From assembly GCA_947561715.1 (NCBI GenBank), contig OX387201.1:16568001-16632000 (forward strand): DNA of 64,000 nucleotides, written 5' to 3'. The notes below the pieces were generated by a model. It did no database searches. It was not told the origin of the DNA and saw only the letters and a list, made by a program, of their open reading frames with translations. The stretch is from Ascidia mentula (lineage: Eukaryota; Chordata; Ascidiacea; Phlebobranchia; Ascidiidae). The position numbers and the translations under genes were made by a program. Below, in pieces: positions 21,072 to 33,800 of the stretch. How positions within the stretch are numbered: the first letter of the stretch is position 1; the number at the start of each line of letters is the position of its first letter.

Positions 21072-24017
21072 TCAAATTTCCAGACTGGTATCGATGGTGA
21101 ATGTACGAGCAGCATTGTAAACAGCCAAAATAAGCAAAAACGCAATAAACTGCACACAGCTCGACAGCGCCATGTAGCGGAGGTGATCTAGCGTGGTCGG
21201 AATGCCGATGGAGGGCAGTGGTTCTACTACAAGGTCGAATGTGACACGGTAAGTGCGATCGTCGACACAAGAGACTCTGCGTCAAATTATAAAACTCTGT
21301 TGATAAACCACATCTATTGGTATAGACTTTATCAATCACTTCAAAAAATGCAAATGTTATCGTATACTGAGTAAGAAACTGATGCCTACTATACATAGGC
21401 GGATTATTTCTAAACTTACAAATCAACTTACGTTAGTAAGAGGCCTAAGGTTTTATCAGTAGATGCCTATTGTTCAAAAGGGTTACAACAACCCAGTCTA
21501 ATATACTTTGGTTTAATGTTCATGTTTCAACATTTTTTGCAGTAAATTATTCTTTTGATTAGTACACGTAACATGACCAATTACAATGACTAACAAATGC
21601 CAAACCTACAGTTTTGTATTGGTATAAGTCGGGTAACGTATCTCTACTTCGTTTTTCTTTTAGTTTCAAACACCAAGACGTTTTAAGCTAAATTCTCTTG
21701 ATTGACACTCTTTTGTAAAAGACTGACTTTTGTAATGTGAAAAGTACACTAGTTTTCGCGATTTTCCCTCGCTTCGTCAGGTGTAAACGAACACAATGCG
21801 ATACAAAAAAAAACAAGCGCAAGGCGGTCGAAGAAAAAAGGCTTGTACACATATATAGACTGATACGGCACGTTTAATAATTTTAAGACGTTTTAGTATC
21901 AAGGCAAATTTCGCCTGTCTTCGATGAAGTAAACCTTAAATCTGTACCTTATTGTGCCTCCATTTGGCTTTTGCACGTTGTTTAAAAGCAAGGTGTTATC
22001 TTTGTCGACGTACATCGCCCTGCTTTTCGCGTAACCAAAACTGTAATCATTTCTCTTCAAGGTCGTTAAGCTTCGCTCCCATCTGACGGTCGACCGCACG
22101 GTGGCGCCAGGGCGACAAGAAAGCCTGACGTTGGCGTAATTGGTCAAGTCAATTCGCTTTTCACTCAGCTTCACTGGCTCTGTAAACCACAAAGAAATAC
22201 GATTGGAAGATGCAATGATTTCTTTTACAAAATTACGTATACGTGGTGGTCACTTTGCAATCGTTCTTAGTCGCAAAAGTCAAACATCTGAACGTTTATG
22301 CCCGTAGGCCCAATTGGCGAACGATATCCGGCGCAAACAAGAACGATACGTCACATAAAGACCACTTCTGTACAGGTTTTTACATCAAGGACAGGATTTT
22401 GTTTTGAATAAATATAGAGGAAGGTTGTTAAATCACCAGTAATGGTTAAGAGCTCTGCTAAATTTGGAAAATAAAATAATGATGAATTGGCATGACATGC
22501 TTACCTATTGGTTCAATGCAATGGTCATAGCACATGTCCACCAATATTTCCTCTGGTCTGTTTTTTGCTGCAGGCCGAAGGAAAATGGGGACATCCTTTG
22601 ACTTGCAGTGCTCCTCGCCGTCCAAAGTTCTCACTCGGCAGAACCCGAACCTATTTCACATTATGGTTTTGGTTCATAAAAATCACTGTTAAACTTTAGA
22701 AAAGTTTACCTTCTTCGTTCTCCGTTTCCCTGACAACCGTCGCATTTGGTCCAATCGCTCCAATGCATGAACACTTTAAACTCATTCATCACCTGTGGCA
22801 AAAGATGAGTTACTTTGTGTTTTCTAAGTTGCTATACTTGAGTGTACGGTTGCATTAGTAACATGTATTCCACTATTTTACCCCAAGATGCAATTTAGAG
22901 GAACTGCTAATACATTCCAAGAATTGCCGCAACGTTACAAGAATGGAGATAAAATCTGCTTTTTTTTCACGTTTTAAGATTACGGGTAAAAGGTTTTGGA
23001 ACATACTGTGTCATCGTATGGAGACTGTCCTCTCGCCGTAAGAATGTATTTCATCTTTCCAGGGTCGTGAACATCAACCTTCCTAGTTCCAAATATTCTT
23101 CCATCGGTTACACAATCGTATCGCCCTTCACGCAAAGAAAAAATTCATGATAATAGAAATCATAGGATTGTTTGTTTGTACATTTTTAGCGCGATTTCTA
23201 AAATGGGTGCTGGATGTGTAGAATCAATATATATTACCCATGTATTGTGTTTGTGCAATAGGCCCACTTAAAGGTAAAGGATTTTGTCCATGATTTGATT
23301 GTGTTTTTGTAGTTGCTTTAGTAAACAATTTGACTTATTCCTCGGTGACTCAAACATGACAAAAAGCAACTCTAATTGTAGATTAATGTACGCATGACAT
23401 CCTAACCTAATTCTGCTGGGGGTTCAAGCGCAAACTTTTGCGATAACCTGGCGCAAAACTACATAGAGTACCTGAATCAGATACCAGAGTCGATGCAATT
23501 TGTAACTTTAGTAAACTGTTGATGTTGACGACTTCCACACGATTATCGGTTTCATCGTTAGGTCGATAAACTTGCAATCTTGAGTCATGGTAACTGTTAA
23601 TAAACAGAAAAAATACCATTCCACGCCTTGCAAGTAAACTAAATGAGCTGGCGAGATTAAATCAGCAGGCTAACATTTGCAAACTGAGACTGCACCTGTA
23701 ATTAATCATCAAACTGCAGTTGACTGCAGGGCGTTGTGGTGAAAACGGCAAACGGTGGAAGGTCGCGTGTAACTTAATTATAAATCTTACAGCAGACGGT
23801 GCTCGTGGAAATTTACACAAACAAAAAAGAGTTACCTGTAGAAGTTCCAGTACGAGTGTTCCGTTGTCGTTATTTCGCAGGTAACTGTCAATGGTTCTTG
23901 TACAAAGATATCGAGCAAAGTAGAATTTACGTCTGCCGGGACCTCCTCGCCGAAAAAGAACGAACAAGTTACATGCAAATTTACACCAAACAGCAGTAAA
24001 AACGCAACGTTGGCCAT
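21072..24017 (-). CDS. FAM187: FAM187-like single-pass membrane protein with two Ig-like domains
   Basis: Seven exons (24017-23836, 23593-23472, 23125-23007, 22792-22710, 22650-22505, 22179-21948, 21276-21072) close in phase to 362 aa. A signal peptide (MANVAFLLLFGVNLHVTC) starts the protein. The first Ig-like part has the VTCEI strand, the YWNFY tryptophan and the DSGRYDC motif. A cysteine-rich joint follows: WSDWTKCDGCQGNGERRRF, then FCRVR. The second Ig-like part runs from VRLSCRPGA through VRWERS and LLLNNVQ to GGTIRVSC, split by an intron between the R and the C of the last strand. Residues CVQFIAFLLILAVYN form the membrane span, followed by a short tail. The order Ig, W-x2-W-x2-C joint, Ig, TM and the length fit FAM187A/B. 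The Ig and TM calls are firm; the family name is from memory of its layout. Function is unknown. Confidence 0.75.
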
Positions 24018-25828
24018 TTTGCAACTGTAACTCGTATCTTTTCATCAGACCATTGTCACAATCGTTGATAATGATGTCACAATGCTATTGTTGCCTTGGC
24101 ATTGTAAAAATAACTTGAAATATGGAAAACCAGTTGCAAAATGTTGCTGATTTGTGTAATGTGGGTTGCTTTTTAGGTATAGCTTTACTGGTTAGTAATG
24201 AAGTATAGAATAGGTGTTATAATATTGTGCTGGAGAATAGGATTGTAATGCATGGAGTGTTAAACACTGGAATTGGATTATTTTGTCTAACAAATACTGG
24301 AAATGGGATGTTTTCAAATCATCTTATTCGGTTGGACAGAAGATACCGATGATTCAAGCTGCCTTATGGTTAGTGTGTTGTATTACTACATAACCTAAAA
24401 TATGTGATTGTGTGAAAGGTCAGCAGGTGCATAAATCAAATATCAGGGGTGGCCAACCTATGACGTATGCGCCAACAGTGGTGCATTTCACGATTGTTAG
24501 TGGCGCACCTGCAACGACCCATATACCCCCGACGTAAAGCAACTACTATTATTGAACCGATTTTAATTTAAAACATACAAAACACTCAAATTGGTGCAAT
24601 AGCAAAGGGTGCGGTTATACCAAACAGCATAATAATATTTCTAGATGGCCAAAGAACAAGGTATGTGTTCAAATGTTTTACATAAACAAAAAGCTTTGTC
24701 GTTACAACATGACATTGTGCCGTCATATTCTGCATATATTCTGCGACTAGAAAAAATAGCAAGTTGGAGTCTCTATGCATTAAAAAAACAATATTTATTG
24801 TGTAATATCATGTGTTCTTGTCTATACAAAACTGGCACAACGAGCATTCGTTGCGACTTTGCTTCACTTATCACAGCTTCGTTTTACTGCTTTTTTATAT
24901 GTTTAGTTTGAACAACATGTGTTTATTTGCACAACAGCCAGTGTCAAAATACGAAACGGACGTATGCTGAATCAGGAAAACAATAGTTGAACAACTTTGG
25001 CGTACTTGAACAAAAAGTGAACATATGCTGTATATATATATACCAAAAACAAAACGAACTTTACGAGACAGCGTACATAGTGCATATAAACTCAGCCAAG
25101 CAATATATAAAAAGATCACTACAATATAGAAAACAACGCACATCAGGAAAAAGTGTATGATAGTCAAATACTGTCGCTGCCAGGCATATTGCAATTTAAA
25201 ATGTATATTCAAATATACTGTCGTTGGGAAACGTTGGTAACCAAACGGTTTGGTAACGGTGTACGTAATGTATTGCAACTCACAATGAACGTTAATGAGA
25301 TGTTGTAATGACATGTTTTATAGGTATATGTATATGTTTTTTTTGTACGAAATTTTCACCTTTTAAGTATAGAGGTTTTTGCGTGTATTAACATCCCTTG
25401 AACATATAGTCGGACGAAACAACACAGTGGGGTAGCAGTAAACGTTAACGGACTGAGGTCAAATTTCCAAAGTAAACGCCGTAAAAAACTTCTTTCATCG
25501 CGTTGTCAGCAAACTCTTACAGGAAGTTACCGAACTGTTTGGTCCGCTGTGCATTGCTTTGTGGCAAAGCACATTTTTGTCAGTGCTGAAAGCTTGCGTT
25601 TGAATTGTGGCATATCTAAAGTTATAGCAATTGTTTTCGTGCATGGTTTACAGCCATATTTGTGACTGTTCTTTTCCTACATTTTTGTGTAAATTTGTTA
25701 CACATAATGAATGTAGAATTCAACAAAGTCACGTATTTACGACTGCGTGGATTTTGGGAGCGTTTTGGAAATAAATCACGGTCCGGTCCAGCCTTCATTG
25801 CCTACTTAAAGTGTCTTTAACATACTCG
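24018..25828. other. Between collagen 3' end and FAM187-like 5' end
   Basis: This interval holds the collagen 3' UTR and the upstream region of the FAM187-like gene, both on the minus strand. A minus-strand AATAAA at 24922-24927 could end the collagen transcript, giving a ~0.9 kb 3' UTR. A 139-codon open frame at 25314-24895 is AT-rich, has no family features and is not called as a gene. Confidence 0.45.
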
Positions 25829-27824
25829 TCATAGAAAGCACGTCGGCCCAACTTTAACTCCAAACTTGTTGTCTTCGCGGACGTTTGCTATCGCGAAATC
25901 CCTCACAGGCATCATCCGCAGGTCACGTGACTGGATAGTAAATTCCGTCGTTTCGGGCTCGTCGTGTTTGTGCTGAGAAAAGTCAGTAATTTAGACCATG
26001 GAAAGGGTAATGTTGTGTTTACCAAATGGGCAGCTTCAGTATTTCCTGACTCATGACTTTTCGTTCGCTTCTGTGTAATATTTGTGCTGTTGGGCACATA
26101 ATGTATGTTACGCGAGCTCATCGTTAGTGGGTTTTATGAGCATTGAACATTGTTTTGGCCAGTGACGTAATATTATGATGTGGCTTCTTGTTGAGATCTT
26201 CCAGTATGCTTTCATATTTTGATTTGCACATTAAAAATGAAGGCATTTTTATACTTACGGGAGTTTAATCTACGTTTCTTCAAACAAATAAGGTCAAAGT
26301 GAAGTTAGTTGGAATGTGTTTGTTTTAACTACCATGTACAACAATACCTGACAGCCATCGTGGCCTACGTAATAGGCAGCTTCGCCATCCATGAGTTTGT
26401 GGACTTGACGGTCGTCGCCCATGTACTTCACAGCGTTTGAATAACTGTTTAAAACTGCGTCGTGAGCAGCAGCGACGCCACGACAAGAAAACACGAATTT
26501 CTGTCGAACAAAGCAATATATTTTGTGAGCTGCATAAATATGGCCACTGTTTCGACTTATTAGATCTAATCAGCACAAATTGGTGTAACAATGAACGATG
26601 TTGCCGGCCAAACGGCCAGGCAAGGACCTCCACTTAATTGGCTCTCATGCTCATTTAAGGGAATAATTGTTCGTTACTTTTGGGGTGTATAATTATTTTA
26701 TACCTGGGTTGCTTCTTTGCTGAAGTGGCGAAGAAGCTTCAGCTGCACGCGACTGGCCTTATATGTGAACACGTGACCTCCTGTATAACTCCGCCACCAC
26801 GTGTATCTGCGGTGGCGCCGCTTAGCGGGAACTTTCCAGTTTTTGTAGGCGACCTGTAATAGAATCATACCGACACTGAATTGCGTTTTTTTTTTTGTTA
26901 AGAAACAAAATTGCTGAAATTAAAAGCCTAATATTATCTATAGTTATGCAGTTACAAAAAAATTATACAAGTATTGATAAAACAAGCATCCAATTTGGGT
27001 CAGCAGATTTATTTAGAAAAATCGAATTTGCTCATATGCTATAATCAGACACACCAGTTGCAGTAACATGCTGTCGCTGAGAAGAAAGACAATGCCCAAC
27101 CGAGGACCAGATTCTCTTGCAGTTAATGAGCAAGTTTTAACTTTAAATAAAAGTTTGACAGGTCTGCGCTTCATGCGAAAATGTTCTAATTGGTGATATA
27201 CTTCATAAAAGTCAATTCGAGCTTTCTTAAGCATGATAACCACTATTTTACCACATCAGGATAGGAATCTGGGGCAGTTATGACTGACGATGAATTTTTA
27301 AATGTTTTCGTCTTCACTTACTTCTTCTTGTTTGGGTTTAACGCACGTAGCGCCCCCAGCGGTAAAGTTGCAAAACACGAAGATTGCGTCTTTAGTGCAT
27401 CCTTCGTTCGGGTCCACGTAGTAATTTCCTTAAAAATAGAGAAAAAGTTTCCAACAAAGTCGCTGACAAAAAAGCTGGTCTCGTTTATACTAAAACCACA
27501 ATAGTTGATTTATTAAACTGACACATGTGACTAAAAGTGCATCTGAAATAGCAATCTGTAAACACTTACCGTCCTGCAGGTTTGGTTGCGCGGTCATTAA
27601 GTCCCTACATGTGCGAGCTGGCGACTCAATTGAACCGGTTGGGCCTAGTTCATGACGTAGCAAATCCATGCTAATATCCCAAAGCTTTTCGAAAAGGCTT
27701 GTTCTCATAGTTTCCTGTTAAATACAGAGTAATTATTTGTTGCTTCGACGTCAGCTTTCGGATAACGACTTACGTTCAGTGTGTTGTTGAAGGTGTTGTT
27801 AATCATAGCCATAATATGCTCCCT
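25829..27824 (-). other. Collagen C-propeptide (COLFI) exons
   Basis: Exons 27824-27774, 27714-27570, 27428-27322, 26853-26704, 26500-26348 and 25972-25829 encode the trimerising C-propeptide. Recognisable blocks are [69 protein letters not shown] and [19 protein letters not shown] corresponds to the calcium-binding loop of fibrillar procollagens. Seven cysteines are present; the position that is the second cysteine in human pro-alpha1(I) is not cysteine ([12 protein letters not shown]). NNTF and NNTL near the start and NFT later are possible N-glycosylation sites. The first exon ([10 protein letters not shown]) is the short linker after the helix. Confidence 0.93.
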
Positions 27825-30800
27825 CTGTCAAATAAACAAGATAGTTAGACTATCCTGATTCGGACTCAGTTAAGTCATCAAGGATACATGTACAGCTAAT
27901 TGTGTATATACTCTTATACTTGTCAGTAAAGAGCCACAGGTAGGGCCACTGTTTCGATCACATCTGATACAAACGACTCTTACCAAAATCTCGTGAGATT
28001 GTCCCGGCGGCCCCTGAAAAACACGACAAAACAAAATTTTTGGCTTTAAAGTTGCAAACCGAATAAAGCTCAGTCTCTACCTGTTTTCCTGGCGCACCTT
28101 GCTTTCCTCTTTGTCCTTTTGGTCCAATTTTGCCCTAAAAAGCATTCTGGAAATTTTCTACTGATAATAAAGTCAATTTATTTTTTTAAATACGTTGTGA
28201 TCCACATATTTGCATTAAACAGATGCTGATTTGTTTAAATACATACCTTAAGTCCGCCTGCGCCTTTGGTTCCAATTTTCCCGGGCGGTCCAACTGGTCC
28301 AGTTGCACCTCCGGCACCAGCTGGACCCACAACCCCCTGCAAGAAAGCAACGTTCATTTTTGTGCTTCATTAATTTAGGGTGTACGTTGTTCTTTTTTAC
28401 GATTGAGTTTAGTCACTAACAATTTATTGTTCAAGTGTATATACCTGTTCTCCTTTGTTTCCTTTTGCGCCTTCTGGACCGTGCGGACCTACGGCGCCCT
28501 TAAATAGAAAATATGTGTGTATTAATTGGATAACAGATACTTCTTAAAGACATAACTATTCACGACAGAAAACCGACCGTATTGTTCTCTATAAAAAATA
28601 GTTGTTGTAACTAATGATATATCTGTTCACTGCATGAAAGGAAATGTGAATAATATCAGGATTAGATATATTTTTATGGTAGATTTTGGACACGGATGTA
28701 ATGGTCACCGATCGTCGTACCGAAAAGCCCTTTTCTCCCTTGTTGCCTTTTCCACCCTTTTCTCCGGAAAATCCCTTTTCTCCTTTAACTCCCACCTCTC
28801 CTTTGAGTCCAGGAACTCCTACGATTCCTGAATCGCCTTGCGGACCAAATGGGCCATAACGGCCGATTGACCCTTTTAAACCCTGTTGAATGAATAAAGA
28901 GCAACGCTAATGGTGTCATACAATGGCAATGTGAAGTTTACCTTTGAACCTTCTGTCCCATTGGCTCCATTTGATCCTGTTTCTCCGATACTGCCCTTCG
29001 CAATAAAAATTACACTGGTTCTAATTTCGACACAGAACTACAACATGAAATTTTCACAAAAGAAGTTTAAACTCACATTTTTTCCTGGACTTCCTGTTAA
29101 ACCTTTTGGTCCAGCAGGTCCAACGTCACCCTAACCATGCATGGTGGTTAATTTATGATATATATACGACTTGGTTTTGTTCACATACCTTTGCCCCCTT
29201 CGTCCCGTTTACACCAGGGAGTCCTGGGAATCCCGTTTGACCCTGTACATTAACAATTTAACATTCAAAATCTCGACTGGACAAATAACAAAATTTGAAC
29301 ATATCTTTAAGCCTACCATATAATATACCTTATGCAGACATACAACACTATAAACATTTTTGGCGTTACATTTGCTGAAGATGTATTGAAGTTACTTGAG
29401 TTGGCGTCTTTTACCAATGCTAAATTTACAAATACAAAGATCTGATGTTTAAACATTTGTTATGAACCACAACTTACCATTGTTCCATTCATGCCGTGCT
29501 TCCCAGATGTACCATTCCTACCAGGTGGTCCCTTAACGATACACATACCTTTTAAGACGCAAACTTGTAATTTGTGACTTTATAGTGAAAATACTTTGAA
29601 TGTATTGGACTCTAACATCAACCACACATGGTCGACTTTCTCACCACTTTTCCTTGCATTCCCTTGTTTCCTTTTGGTCCTGCTTCTCCATTTTTACCCT
29701 GCAACACGCATACATACTGTACACATAACGCCAGTGTGCCAAATAAATATACTTTAAATTTCGTTTTTAATCTGATGATGACGGTGGCCGTCTGAATATT
29801 AAGAAACGAACGAACCGCTGGAAGTTTTCGAAGAACCAACGGCTCATTTCCGTTCCTTGCATTCAAAAGGTCAGCTTTAACTCAGCATTCCAACGCTATG
29901 TACAGTTTTAACACGTATTAAATACTGAAAGTTTCCAACCTTAACTCCCGTGATTCCAATCTCTCCTCTTGGACCTTTTATTCCTTCGTCGCCCTGAATT
30001 GTTGTAATTTTAAACTTTTCAGTGCCTTTTTTGTATCAGTAACAACGCACTTACTGGTTCCCCTTGAATGCCGGGCAAGCCCTTGGTACCGATTGGCCCC
30101 TGTTTACCAACCGATCCCGTTTCACCCGACATCCCTTGTCGTCCGGTGGCACCATTTTTGCCCTAAAACACGCCTGCGTTCTTTATTTCTGAAATCGGGC
30201 TACTATACCAGGTGTATTTTCAGAGAAATCTCTTAATACCTGAAAGCCGGTCTTGCCCTTTTGACCCTCTGACCCTGCAAAACCGGGTTCTCCTTTCTGT
30301 CCTTTTATCCCCTGCACACCAGCGATTCCTTTCGGACCCACATCACCCTATATTAAAACGAAAACATTCGTAAAATGTACAGAGATTCTGGGTGTGAACT
30401 TATGATAGATGGTTTCTTACCACTAATCCTGGAGGGCCTGGGTCACCCGGGAGACCTGCTGGTTCGGGCATTGTCTACATAGAACATACATAGGTGTTAA
30501 TATTCATCAAAAAATTAATGATAAATAGCAATTACCGGAGGTCCAGGAAAGCCTTTATCTCCTTTCATGCCTGGTTCACCAGGAGGCCCCTACAATGTTT
30601 AAAGTCACTGTATCATTTGTAATTGCTAATTCGCAACGAAGAAATACAAATTCAAACTTACCGCAGATCCCAAAATCGGAAAGTATGGACCTGGATTACC
30701 CCTGTTTCCTTTTGCGCCCTATCAAAACGGAATACTTTATTTACTTTGCAACTGCAACTATTTGGTAATTATCATTCTAAATGTGTGCAAAATAGCCAAA

Positions 30801-33800
30801 TGTTATGTCACTAGCGACGACTTTACGTCACAGGATTTTTTAAGACTTTTTTGTGCGAGTTGGCACATTTTTACCTTTCTTCCTCGTCTTCCAGGCCGAC
30901 CGGGAATTCCAGGTAATCCGGGTAAACCCTAAATAAGAAATGTGTGCTGACTTAATGAACAAATGATGCATGATAATAAATATCCCACCTCCCTTCCCGT
31001 GTGGCCTATCTTTCCCTTTTTTCCGGGATACCCGACTTTCCCCTGACAAATGTCACGAGTTAATGAAAATGCAAAATGCGCAAAATGAAAAGTACATTTA
31101 CCAACGACCCTTTCCAGCCATCTTCCCCCCTGGTTCCAGGTTTCCCAATTTCTCCCTTTGTTCCCTTTTTTCCGCGTTTACCGCTGTACCCAGTGCTTCC
31201 GGGTTTTCCCTGGTATATGCAAACACGTAAACCAAACATTGATGGAAATAATTTTAGGGAAATGATTTACTTACTCGAACACCAGATCTTCCGCTTCTTC
31301 CCGAGTATCCTAACCTTCCTTTGCGACCCTGCAAGAATGCAGAACAGTTTACAGTTGCTACTTATGTTTTCGCAGATACTCACAACCTAAAACTTTATAT
31401 ATACCCCCAGGTTCGCCTGGTAAAATGCCGACCGATTGCTAAGGGGATTACGATTTATGGAATGTTAGTTCACAAGTGTTAAATCTTTTACACGAAATAA
31501 TATATAAGTGGGATGGTGTTAAAAGCGTCTCCGTAGTTTCAATGAGTAAAGCGGTTTCTGACAAGTCTTACTGTATCGCATCACTAAAGTTTGTAAAACA
31601 GAACATTAGTTCAATCAACTGATGCTGGTGCAACCTTACACACTTACGTTTTCGCCTTTCGAACCCTTCTGACCCACAGGGCCAGAAGACCCAGGTGTGC
31701 CCTGAAAATGTCAACATTAAATATGAAAGTTTTTTGAGCTCGATCATAAAAAGAATTATTACTTGTGCTCCACGTGAGCCCATATGACCAAGTGCCCCGT
31801 AGTTGCCTGGTTCGCCCTGAAAAACAAAAATATTATTTCCACACAGTTTAAAACAGCATTAAAACTTGTTCAACTGCTTGTTATTGACACACAACAAGTC
31901 TATACCTTTCCACCGGGCACGCCAGGTGAGCCTTGAAAGCCTTTTGGTCCCCTGTCACCCTACAATGAAAAAAAAAATTCCCAAATTAACTTTCCTAAAT
32001 CACAAACCCGATTTCGTTACCTTTTGGCCTCGAAGTCCTCTCACGCCATTAGATCCCGAGTCTCCCTGTATTAAAACATTTTATTTTAGTATTATTAGAA
32101 ACAGAATTTCCCATAATTTCAAGTAAATACCGCTGGGCCAGCAAGACCTTCTGGACCTGGGGCTCCGGGTGGACCCTGGAACAAAATAAATATTTTCCAT
32201 AGTTTTCGCAAACTGCCCTTGTGTGAGTTGTATAATGGTAACTTATTTGTAAAACATTGCTAACAATTAGCCTTTTTTTTTCGTAGAGGCAAAGTATGTA
32301 TGATCACAATCCTATACAAATATGTTGGATATCAAACACTTTTTTCAATAATTTTACCTTAACTCCTGCAGGACCGTGTACACCGGTTGGTCCAGGCGGA
32401 CCGATCAAACCCTTCAACAACAAAAATTAACTTGATTGGCTGCGTACTAAGCGGTTTAACGCAATTTCTTCTCTGAAAGCAACTGCTGATATTATGCACA
32501 ATAGTTACCTCAGGGGCAGTTTTTCCTCTATCTCCTTTTTGTCCCGTCTGTCCTCTTAATCCCTGTGAAAACACGGGTTCGGGTCTTACAGTAAAAACCA
32601 TATTGCAACAGCAATTAACGAACGTTCACAATGTACACAACCCAAATTGGCTGGAGTTTAGTTACAAAGCGATCTGTCAACTAATTTCCATTCACGCAAA
32701 GAAGAAATGTCAAATCGTGTCTCATATTGATTTAATACTGGCTGATTGAGAATATGAATGATGTCGCTTGAGCACACGACTGATCGGCCTGCATTATATC
32801 GCTTGCTTTACCGTGGTAGCGTGTATTACTTACTTACATACGCACCGACTTCTCCTTGCTTTCCAGGAGGTCCATCCTTACCGACGAAACCCTGAAACAG
32901 CAAAACTTTTCTGGACCGGTGTCTTACTGAGTTAAACATGCCTAACCAAATTATTAAAAAAAATCATAATAACGTGTTTTTATATTGAAAGTTTATTCAT
33001 AACTTATATGCAAAAGAGCCACAAAAATGGTTTACGGCTGCAGAGAGTTATGTACGCTCATGCCCTAAAAGGTCTTATGGCGGTCGTCAGCTGCACTGAT
33101 GAAACCTTCTAGGTCATAACAGTGTACACTACAATCTGCAGCTCTCACTAAAAGTTTTATTTCATTACACTTCTCTTACTTCTTTTCCTGGTTGGCCGAT
33201 GACCCCAGGAAAGCCGGGCAGACCGGTCGGACCCTGGATATGTAACAAATTGTTAGAGACGTAAGTAACGGTAGAGATTGTGGTGGCTTTTTCCAAATTT
33301 CGTCAAAAGGATATTAATGAAATGAGTTCATTTGTTGAATATATAATTTTTATGATAAGTTTTGATGCATGACGAGATCTTATCTTATTGCTATTTGATT
33401 TGGTTATAAAGGTTGCAGGCTACAACCATTAGCATCAGTTTGTGAACGTATGCGAAATTTACGGTATTTGATATTCGATGACATGAAACCGTTTGCATAC
33501 GTGGTATAGGTTGCGAACAGCGACAAGTTTTACAAACATTCAACTTACGTCTTCACCTTTTGTCCCTTTCACGCCCCTCTCTCCTTTGGGGCCCACCGAT
33601 CCCTGTAAACAATTATAGAATATAATATGATGTTTGTCGCAATCCAGTATCACAAAAAAGTTAACTAGATGATTTGACTCGTTAAGGTTTGTTTGCCATT
33701 GTCAGGTCAACAGTCGCTCTTGTCATTTTGATTTTGATCCCATTGTTATTATTTTGACCACCTTGGCAATGACTTACCTTATTTCCCTGGCCACCAGCTA

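Noticed and set aside
24895..25314. 139-codon minus-strand frame rich in hydrophobic residues
   Set aside because: Lies in the probable collagen 3' UTR, AT-rich codons, no family match; the hydrophobic look comes from T-rich DNA.
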